The position numbers and the translations under genes were made by a program. Below, one piece after another: positions 10,935 through 22,300 of a stretch of 64,000 nucleotides of DNA. The notes beneath the pieces are model-generated. The model worked only from the letters and a program-made list of their open reading frames with translations, was not told the DNA's origin and made no database searches. The stretch covers positions 7,497,586 through 7,561,585 of the forward strand of contig JARUPZ010000007.1 in the NCBI GenBank assembly GCA_031213475.1. Reading direction: 5' to 3'. The stretch comes from Nereocystis luetkeana (taxonomy: Eukaryota > Sar > Phaeophyceae > Laminariales > Laminariaceae). Numbering within the stretch: position 1 is the stretch's first letter; every line of letters starts with the position of its first letter.

Positions 10935-13300
10935 GTGAGGCACAACCGCCAGCTGTATCATCGAAGTTTTTTTTTTTTCGTTCTCAACAGGTGTTTTGGA
11001 TGTTTTGAATTGCTTCTGAAGCGACATCACTTGTCTGGGGTCGTCTGCACCCCGCAACGCTGCTGTGCTGTAGTAAATGTGTATCGTAAGCTGTACGGTA
11101 CTGCTGTAGTTTGTAATTTTTTTGTCTGTTTTTTTCTACTGTACGGCGCGATGAACGCAAAAAGATGCGCTGCTGTGTTCTTCTGGATTTGTTTTTCTTT
11201 GAAAAAAAACTGTTTGGCGTGTGTGTAATATCTCGGGGTTCTCTTTTGTTTCTGAAGTACCAGGTATTTGTTTTGTCGGAAAGCTTTCACCTACACTCTC
11301 GGGTCGTGGACTAATACGGGGGACCATAGTTAATAGGACCTATGGTACACATAAAAACCCATATATTTAACCATTTTTATCAACAGTGTTTGGTCCTATT
11401 AACTATGGTCCCCCGTAATAGCAGCATGCGCATGAGAAGGTACCGTACAGCGATACCAATACTGCTGTACGTGATGCTGCACAGCACAGCAATACAGTTA
11501 TAATAGTAGTGATGAAAGAGAGTTGAACGGTTTTTGATGCAAAGAGGACACACACACTAATCCTGCTGCTTGTGCACAAGTAAGCACATCATACAAAGGG
11601 ACACGCTGCTGAGTACTTGATGACTTTACCCTGCTGTATGGCACTCACCCGATATAGCGTCATGCTGTCGCTTTTGAAAGGGATAGCGACGAGTCCCTGA
11701 ATATCGACATAATTGGCTCTTGTCACTACCTGCGCTACATCAGGTTACCTACTATTGGGGGGGGGACCATAGTTAATAGGACCAAATATTGATGGTAAAA
11801 ATGGGTAAATATATAGGTTATTGTGTATACCATAGGTCCTATTAACTATGGTCCTTCGTAATAATAACTGTTATCGATAAATTTATTTCAGAAGTCATCT
11901 CCGTTTATTCATGATTTTACAGCCATACTTTTTTGCATCCTGGCATGAATGAATATGTTTGTGTTGTTTTTTTCGTTCTTGTATTAAACAATGAGTTGGT
12001 TCTCTCCTCTTCTTTTCTTTCTCGCTCTGCCTTTTCGGTTGTTTCCGTGTTTTGTTTTCGTTTTTTCGTTTTGTGTTTTTTTTGTCGCTCTTTTCTTGGT
12101 TGTTTTCCCAGCAGTTCCGTCGGTCGCAGGAGGGTGCCGTCGAGACGAGGCAAGTCCGCAATAGATCTCGCTAGATCCGGCTGGTATGAGAAGATCGTGA
12201 TGGCGATCGTCAGGCCGCCGAGATGCAAGTACACGCTGGGGGACCTTGGCCCGGAGCTGACCCCCCTCCGGAGGTGCGTGTGTGTCGGTGTGTGTTTTTT
12301 CGTTATTCCGGATGTTTTTCCCTGCCTTGAACCGGTCGACTCGTACAACCTACTACTATTGATGACAACCTACTACTATTGATGGACTATTTTTACACGG
12401 TACTGCTCACGTTGATGGCCTACGTACAACTACGCACACATGCTGCTTTTGTTTCCTTTTTGTACTACACCAGGTACCAGGTATACTACCACGAGGTCAT
12501 ACTACTACGACTAGTATCGCTAGTATTGGGGGGGACCACAGTAAAAAGGACCAAATGTTGTTAGTAAAAATAGGGAAATATATAGGTTTTTGTGTCTATC
12601 GCAGGTCCTATTTACTATGGTCCCCCGTAATATGAACACCTGGTATTCCGTTTTCTACCAAACGATGTCTACGTCTCGTCATTCTTCGTTTCGACTGTAT
12701 AATTTTCAAGCACAAGTACCGGGGGGGGAGAAGGGACGACACCTGTGACCACGTCTTGTCCATAAGATCGCTGAGGGTAAAACCTCCTATTAAATACGAG
12801 TTAGGCTGAAAAGTAAAAAAATGATGATTTAAAAAAAAAAAAAAAAAGTACCTGCAGCGGGGAGCGCCGTGCAGAGTCTTCGAGACTCCTGCTGTCCTCA
12901 ATTCTGCGACACCTGCACTATCGTTGCGCGATTTTTCTCCGCCTCGAGTTTGTGTTTTTTCTTGGTTCATTGAATTCCTCGCCCCCCATATACACCGGCT
13001 CAGAAAATTAGTCTGTCCGCCACATGCACCGACTCATGCTCGTAGCAGCAGCCGTTGGAAAAGCCTCGGTATAAATAGCCCGGCACGGCCGCGAAATGAG
13101 GAAATAGCCCACTTCCGAAATTTAGGAAGTAGGAATGTACTTTTTATTACCTTTTACTACTGCTGTGTACTGGTAAAATAGGGATTGCGAAGTTCCGGCC
13201 CCTCTCTTCCGCCGCTCACTTTTTTTTGTGTGTGGTGTTGGCCTCCTTGCCTCCCCCGCTTGATATCCGTGCGTACTGGCACGAAGTACCGTACGTAGGA

Positions 13301-13332
<32 letters not shown>

Positions 13333-16300
13333 TACTTTCGTAGCCTCTCTCCCTCTCTCTCTCTCTCTCTGATAGCCTCTAGAATTTTCGTCGCCATCGT
13401 TACAGTTTACTTGTGGTGGCGTTTTCATCGCACAGACAGAATAACGAAACCCGAACATATTTGTGAGTGACCTTTAACCCCTTTAGAACCGCAGTCCCGT
13501 TTTGGGGACAAACGAGTCAAAATTCAAGTAGTTTGACCCCAAAACGGGACGGCGGGCCTAAAAGGGTCAACAATCTGGGAGAAGGGATCTTTAGCTTGGT
13601 AGGCTGTTCGGGTGTTTTGGTTCCTGTTGGGATCAAGGTACGGGCAAAGACCCAACCCAACCCCTGACTCTAACCCTGACCCCAAACCGCAGACAAAACG
13701 GGCCAAAACTCGCCTTAAACGCGGCTGCGCCGCGTTTGCATCGAACCAGGAAATTTCTCAGTTGCGGACGACGATTCCGAAGTGCAGACCACGCTACGCA
13801 TTTTTTATGTCAAAAATATCCCTAAAGAGCCCTTCTCCCAGATTGCTAAACCTACTCAGACCAACCCCCCCAACACTATAGTAATCAGGACCCGTCGTAC
13901 ACACAAGACGTATATCTTCTGTACAATAGTAGTTTTACCCAGCATGTTCGACACTACCTGGTACAGTATAGTAGTTGTCAGGACCCGTCGTACGCACAAG
14001 AACGTATATCTTCCACAGTATATTGGTACCCAGCATCTTCGGCACTATAGTTATCAGGACCCGTCGTACGCACAAGAAGGTATAACTTCTATTAATAGTA
14101 TTTTTACCCAGCATGTTCGGTTCTAACTACTATGTTCCCCCGTGATATATGTGACGTTAACCCTTTTAGGACCGCAGTCCCGTTTCGGGCACAGACTACT
14201 TGGGATTTGAGTGGTTCGTCCCCACAACGGGACTGAAGTACTATAGGGGTTAACACCAACTAACAACAACACTGTTGATAGCAGCAGGACCAACATCCAG
14301 CAAGGGAACAACGAGCACCAACACTAGCAGCAGGACCAACACTCCCATCCAACACCGACGCCGACAACAGGCCCACCGCCGACACAAAGACCAACAACCG
14401 TGGCAAGCAAACACAGCCACCGCCAATAAATACTATACTACTGCTGTAGCATCCAACAACAACACCAACGCTGACTTGACACCAACAACATCGTCGTCCC
14501 CCCCCCCCCCCCAACCAAACCGCCAATGTCAACGCCAACGAAACAGCCACCGCCGGCATCATCACCGACGATGATCACCAACAGCATTACTACACTAGCA
14601 ACACCGACAGCATTACTACACTACACTAGCAACACTAGCCAATATCACCACGCTACAACCACCAATGCCAACACACCCCATCAACACCAACACTAACGCC
14701 TACATCCCCAACAAAAACCACCGCCGCTACCACTACCACCGACACCAACACTACCACCGACAAAAACTCGCAAAAACATCTGAAAACGAACGCAACGCAT
14801 GCAGTGGGCTGTCGATGAAGCGAAGAGACTTCATTGTGACCAACCGGCGAGGCTTGAAGCTGGTGTGCAGCCAGTGGAGGCCTTCCTTCGTCGAGGACAC
14901 TTCCAGCCTCCCGTGCGTGGTCTACCTCCATGGGAACAGCTCGGCGCGAGTGGACGTGGTCAAGACCAGGTCGCTGACGGTGCGCTTTACTTGCCGCTGC
15001 TGTTGGGGTAGGGGGTTGGGGGTGGTCGGCGGGTGGGGGGGGGGGGGTGTACTCGATAGGAGAGATGTACTCGATCTCATGCATGGCCGTATGGGGGGGG
15101 GGGGGGGGGGGTTGGCGGGTGTGGTTGTTGGAGGCGGTTGTGGTGTTGGCGGTGGTGGGCGTGTGTCGGCGGCGGTGAGGGTGTTGTCGTTGGTGTTGGT
15201 GCTGTCGGTGTTATTTCTGATGCTGCTGTTGTGGCTGTTGTTGTTTCTGCTGCTGCTGACGTTGCATCAAACGAAGGATTATATCGAAATGCTTTGGGTG
15301 TTTTCTTACAAGTATACCGGGTATACGAGTGTCGGTCGTTCTTTTTTTTGCTGCCGTTTTCTACAGAGTGTGCGTATACACTTTCGTTATATCGTAGATG
15401 AAGGCACCATACAGCAGTGGCATGAGGTTTCAATTTTTGTCGTACGTACGAGTACTGCTATAGTTGAATGTTCCTTGTTTTTGTTTTTATGACCTCAGCA
15501 ATGGAATGGATAATTTCGTCAAAAAAAAATTGACGATTTTTCTTCTTTTTTTTTTCAAGAATGTTTTGTGGATGTAAATGCGAAAGGTCTCCCATTTTTT
15601 CATAAACTCATCCTCAACGGTTCGTGCGCGACGCTGCAATCGTTTCGTCTTTTCGTATGCTTCTGGCTTCCCTTTTCTTTTTTTTTTGCAATTGTACCGG
15701 TAGCATTTTTTGTCCGTTTGTGTCTTTATATAACTTCGGTATGTATAAATGGAAGTATGTGTGCATGTGCCAGGTATGATGCACCGCTCTGTCCGGATAT
15801 GTAATGACCGATTGGGTGTTAATGTGGATACCCAAACGGTCCCTACTTTTCCGGACAGGGTGGTTACACAGTAGTAATGGTGTTTTTTTTTTTGGCCCGT
15901 CTCTCAACCCTTTCAGGACTGCATTCCCGTTTTGGGAGCAAACCACTCAAATTCTGAGTATTACGGGGGACCATAGTTTGTAGCACCCATGGTATACCTA
16001 AAAACCTATATATTTAACCATTTTTACCAACAATATTTGGTCCTATTAACTATGGTCCCCCATAAATGTCATCCTCCGAAACGGGACTGCAGTCGTGCAA
16101 TGGTTAAGAACTGCGCGCACCTTTTTTGAGGGAAAAATCCGAGGAATTTGTGTGGGATGAAATATGGGTTGGGAGTGACAGCATTACGGGGGACTAGTAA
16201 ATAGGACCTATGGCACACACAAAACCTATATATCTACCTATTTTTTACCGACTCTTTTTGGTCCTGTTTACTATGGTCCCCCGTAAAAGTAGTAAGCGGC

Positions 16301-19300
16301 AAAATAAAGTCGGTGCGATTTAGACACGCTTTGTTCGTGGTTGATACCCTTGAAGTTTATGGTTTGGTGGATCTGCTTCCAAAATACTCCTCTCCCTTCC
16401 GTCCCTCACTGGTGTGAGTCGAGAGCGTGTATGGTAAGATGCCTGGGGATGGGACTCCAAACGCATTCGATGGGATTTATCGGGAATTTCAAGTTTTAAT
16501 AATAATTACGGCCTGTTCCTGCATCGAAACTTTCGGTACCAAACAAGTACCGAGGAGGACAACTGATGACTCGTGGGACGGATGCCACCCGCGCGGGCTC
16601 TCTTCATTATGGACGCGTGATTGTGCACGAGGGGGTGTATGCGTGTTCCTCACCTCGTACATAAAGGTGTTCCTCATACATACTACTCTTGTTCATAGTT
16701 ATTTAGGACATTTTGATCAAATTATATTGTGACAGAGTGGTACCTGGTAACATTATCACATTTTTGCAGTTCGACGAAATCCTCGATATCGAAAGCTGAT
16801 ATTTTAAAAAATGAATAAGATATATGCGCACCAGGCACAACTCACATACGCGTCTTTATTTTTTCAATTGTATCCCTGTTTTGTTTTGTTTTTGAATGGT
16901 GTAAAAAGTGTATTTTTTTGTTCCTGGTGTGTGTGTTTTGTTTTTTTTCAGGTTCTGGGAGCGGCGGCGTGCACGGTGGTCTCGTTCGATTTTTCTGGTT
17001 CGGGCATGTCGGAGGGGGACTGGGTGACCTTGGGCTACTTCGAGCAGCACGACGTGGCCGATGTCCTGGCGTACCTGCGCAGCAACGGTAAGCAAACCAC
17101 CGCACGCACCAACCACCCGCCTCGGAAAAAATCTGGCAGGTGACCTGGCTGCACTGCACGGCGCCGCCGCCTCTGTACCGTATGTACTCCATGGAATAGA
17201 ATAAACCATTGCGCTCGTACGTACGATTCATGCTGTGTTATTGTTTTTGTCAGAGACACAATGGTTTGGTCTGGGGGGGGGGGGGTTCGGGGTGCGGGGT
17301 GGGGGGGTCTGTGTAGCTCTGTCGCGAAAAATAGTCGTTGGTCGCAATGGCTTTGTTCTAACGAACCAGACTCCTTTCCGTGAGTTGTACGCTCGGGTAC
17401 CTACGGTATCTGGTTTTCATGCGTATGATGTTGTGGCTTGAATCATACGAAGACCTGATTTTGTTGCGAAGGTTCTCGGACCGAAAGAGTAGGTGAATTA
17501 TTGGAGCTAAAAACTTGAAAGCAACATCGTATATGAACGAGTTTCGGGCGAATTTTTCGGTCTCACGGCAGTTTTTTTTTGTTTTTTCTTTTGTTCTTCC
17601 GTATTTTCTGTACGAGCATGTTCTCACTTTTTCGCGTCAATGGGGTGGGTGTGCTTGGTATATATACCGGGCATGTATTGAACGAGGCTCTTTACGTTTT
17701 TTTGTGTGTTTCTTCGCTGATTTTTTCGCTGATTTTTTTTTTGTTCTTGACGGGCAGGGATGGCCAACCGGTACCTCCTGTGGGGGCGAAGCATGGGGGC
17801 GGCGTCCGCTCTCCTGTACGCCGGGTGCTACCCCAACAGCGACCTGTGCGGGCTAATCCTGGACAGCCCGTTTTGCAGCTTCGGGCGTCTCGCGAAGGAC
17901 TTGGTCACGGAGGGCCAGGCAAGTTCTCAGTTTGCAGCACTAGTGTACGTACAGCAGTAGTGCTCTCGGCATGGCCAAGCTTGGACGAAGTGGTGGGCAT
18001 TGTATAGCCCACCCTTACCCCTCATTGCAGCGGTCGCTCGGTATTGGGGGTACGGGTAGGAGTTAGTGGGCTTTATTCACGGGAGGCCAGGCAAGTTTCC
18101 GGTGGTGTTCGACGACGTCGGGCGTTCCCCGACTTGAACCAAAACTTGATGGTGGTCGATATTTATCATGTTCGTGTATATGTATGTACTACTCCTATGA
18201 ATAAATTCGTTTTAGTTCGTAACAACTCCTCGTTACGTGTTCATTCCGAGTATTTTCCTCGGGGTTTTTTTAGGCGCTGGAGTTAGGGTTTAAGGTCGAG
18301 TCGATGATGGTCGGTGCGTGCAGTTTTTTTACTGGTGTACCTGGTGCCCAGGGAAATGTGTGCAGACAGCAGTAGTTTGTACGGCAGCAAGTATCATGTC
18401 TGCGTCTTAGAAGCTGACGGGGACGGTAGTACCCTTTCTGTATTTTCGGCTACCTTTTTTAGTCAAGGCAGCGTTCCGCGTGTCTGCCAGTAGTCTCGCC
18501 GCGTCTTTCGCCGCGTGCTGTGCTGATCGCACCCCCCATATAAACTCCCTCCCCTCCTCCCCCTTCCTTTCCCCCCCTCCCCATCCTCCCTCCCCCGTCC
18601 TCCCCCTTTCCCTCCCCCCCCCCCCCCCATCCTCCCCATTCCCCTCCTGCCCCGCCCCCTCTCCCCCCATTCGTTCCGTTCGCACAGGTCAACGTTCCTG
18701 GGTTCCTGGTGAGCGGGGCTTTGAAGATGCTCCGGCACAGCGTGAAGAAGCAGACGCGGTGTGACCTGAAGACCGTCGCTCCGATCGCCAGGGCGGAGCA
18801 GATACGATGCCCCTCCCTGTTCATCGCGGCTCGGAAGGACGTGATGGTGAGACCCAGCCATGGGGCGGACCTTTCGGAGAAGGTGGGAGGGGCGAGCCTG
18901 TTCGTGACGTGCAGGGGGACGCACAACACTTCGAGGCCTGGGTGAGTTGAGGGTGGGAGGGGGAAGCAGGGAGGGAGGGGGGAAAGGAGGAGCGGGGGTG
19001 AGGGGAGGGTACTCATTTGCTGCTTTCCTCCGTCCTTTCATCATTGACCACGCATCCCTTCCGAGACGAAGCAGGGGGGTGTACTCGATGGGAGAGATGT
19101 ACTCGATGTCATTCATGACCGTAGTCGTATGACCGTAGACCCTCGCATCCCTACAATGTCGGGACGGAGCATGTCGGGCTTTTCACCGACCAGGCAAACA
19201 ATGCTTGCACCAAGCGCGAAGCGCCGTGAGGTGTCCGGCGAGTCGCATGGAGGGTGAGCTGCATCCTACTAAGAACCACTTTTGAGGTGGACTTGCATAT

Positions 19301-22300
19301 GGATGACAGTTTCAACGAGACGGAGCAGGGGGGGGTTACTCGATAGGAGCTATGTACTCGATCTCATGCATGGCCGCAGTCGGGCGAGAGAGGGGGGGGG
19401 GGGGGAAGAAAGGTGTGATGGGTGGGGGAGGGAGAAATGCAGTGATGGCGCTTTCAGAGGTAAACGTTTGGATAAGAGGGGGTGAGCTATGTACAGGTAT
19501 GATGCACTTTTTCGGTGTCGACATTCACTCACAGACGCTAAACCTCTCTCTCCCCTCCCCTCCTCCGCTACACTCCCCCCCTTCCTGCCCCCTGCCCTCC
19601 CCCCCCCCCCCCCCCCGCGACGCCCCCACGCCCCCGTCGTCCGTCACACATGCCCACCGCGGTATCATCACCACCACAAATAAAACAAAAAAACAGGGTG
19701 GTGCTCCAGGCTATCGGGACGTTCGTGAAGGGCTGCTTCCGGGCCCGAGAGGTCCCGATCGCGGACACGTTTGCCACGATACAGCAGACGCTGGTCCAGG
19801 CGCAGGCAACCGCGCACGCGCTAAGGGCGAGCCGGATCGCGGCCGCCAACCCCGCCCCCCCCCCCCCCCTCCTCCTCCTCCTCCTCCTCCGCCACCGCGG
19901 CCGCCTCCGCTTCCGCCTCCTCCCGCGCTGTTGCCGCCGCCGCCGCCACGGCTGCTGCCGCCCGCGCCGACGCGGCCGCCACGGCCGCCGGAGCGGTCGC
20001 GGATGTTATAGCCAAGCCTGTAGTCAGGCCCGTGTCGATGTCTTTGGTTGCCATCCCGAAAGGCCCCCGAGGAACCAGGCAGCGGAGCGGGGGAGGGGAG
20101 GGACCTGGAAGGGCTGGACTCGCTCGGAGCGCTGGAAGTGGGTTTGGGGCTGGGGCTGGGGCAGCGGGGGGGGCGGCGCCTCGTCGTCCGCTGACCGCGC
20201 TAGAGACGGAGACGGCTCGGGAAATTAGGATTTCCAGCTTTACGGAGGCGAAAGCCAGGTTTGTGGGATGGGGGGAGGTGGGGGGGGGGGTGTACTTGGT
20301 AGGAGATATGTACTCGATGTAACGCATGGCCGTAGTCGTTAGACCATAGACCCTTGCATCCCTACAATGCCGGGACGGAGCATGACGGGTTTTCACCGAC
20401 CGGGCAGACCCTCGCATCCCTACAATGCCGAGACGGAGCATGACGGGTTTTACCCACCAGGCAGACATTTCTTGTACCTAGCGCGAAGCGCCGTGAGGTG
20501 TTGAGCGAGTCGCAGGAAGGGTGAGGGAGGTCGGCGGGGGGGGGGGGTTAAGAACCGGACCCTGCCGGATTAGGAACCAGACACTACTAATAGTAGGTTT
20601 TGGGTAGGAACCCGACGCTGCTACGTAGGTTATTTAACCGTTTTAGGACCGCAGTTTTGTTTTCGGCGCCAATCTACCTACAATTTGAGTGGTTCGTCCC
20701 AAAAACGGGGATGTTGGCTGAAGTTTGCGCTTTTACAGGCGGACCATAGTAAATAGGACCAATTATTGTTAGTAAAACTATGTAAATATGAAGGTTTTTG
20801 TGTGTACCGTAGGTCCTATTTACTAGGGCCCTCCGTAATAATAGGGTTAGGGTAGGGGGTGTTGCATTTTTTACTCGATAAGGGGGCGGGGGGTAGTTCT
20901 CATGCCACGCATGGCCGTAGTCGTTTGACCATAGACCCTCCCACCCTTACGATGACGGGACGGAGCACGCCGCATTGGCGTAGCCGTGTGACCAAACGAG
21001 TAGACCCTCGCATCCCTACCATGCCGACCCTACCAGAGGCGGGGAGGGGGGTGAGAGGTGTACTCGATATCGATATCATGCATAGCCGTAGTCGTATGAC
21101 CATAATAGACCCTGGTATCCCTGCAATGCCGGGACGGAGCACGTCGGGTTTTCGCCGACCAGGCAGATGCTGCTTGCTCCGAGCACGAGGCACCGATTTA
21201 GATGTCAATTACGCCCGTGCCCATCTCGAGACGTACGGCACGCAGGTTGATATTATTACGGTAAGGCACCCAAGAGGCAGTTACATAGTACTCCCATTGC
21301 TGTCTCTGGAAGTGGCTACACCGGAAATTATCTTGACTCATTGAAGCTGTCATCCATATGCAAGCCCGCCTTACAAGCGGTTCTTAGTAGGACGCAGCTC
21401 ACCCTTCATGCGACTCGCCGGACACCTACCTCACGGCGCTTTGCGCTTGGTGCAAATGTCTGCCTGGTCGGTGAAACCCGACGTGCTCTGTCCCGGCATT
21501 GTAGGGATGCGAGCATCTATGGCCATGCGACTACGGCCATGCATGAGATCGAGTACATCTCTCCTATCGAGTACACCTCCCTCCCCCCCCCCCCCCCTCT
21601 CTCTTCATTCCTCCCTCGCCCCTTACTCGTTCGGTTCGGTTCGGTTCGGTTCCTTTTCTGGCATTGTTGGCTTTGGTTTTTGATGTGCACGTTTTTCAAA
21701 CCCGCGCCTTTATCACGTTGTTCTTGTTTTGAACCGCAGGCGGACGTCGCTTTCGAGATCAGACCCGCTCGGCAGCGACGGCGGTAGCACCGGCGGCGGT
21801 TCTGACAGCGGGAGCACCGGCGGCGGTAGGCGCAGCGGCAACATCAGCGGCAACCGATCGATCTCCGACTTGCGAACCAACTACCCGCGACCCAGAGCAA
21901 GGTCCCACACCGACACACCCGACGTGAACAAGCGGGGCGCCAGCGATCAGAGAGACGTGTTGTCGGGCAGGAGCAAGGTTCTGCTTGCGGGGGAGGCCGA
22001 GTTCGAAGCCATGGTCGCGGAAGGGGAAGCGCTCGACCACGGAGTTCGTGTGGGAGGCGTTCGTACCGGCGAGGGCGGCGATGGAAGCGGTAACGGTGGC
22101 GCTAGCGGGGCGGGGGGAGGGGTTGTCGGAGGGGGGGAGTCGTCGGCCGCGGCGTCGGCCGCGGCGGCGCTGGGATCGCCTGGGTCGAGGGGAGTGAAGG
22201 AGCACCACGTTAACCCGCAGCGGCGCCCCAGCTGGAGGAGGATGGTTTCGGCCAAGAGCAGGCGGCGAGGCTCTTGGGACGAGCGTCGGGGAGGCACCGG

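Noticed and set aside
14665-15492. 275-codon + frame
   Set aside because: Only the middle (14805-14979) is hydrolase; the ends are ACC-rich intron and G-rich repeat read through.
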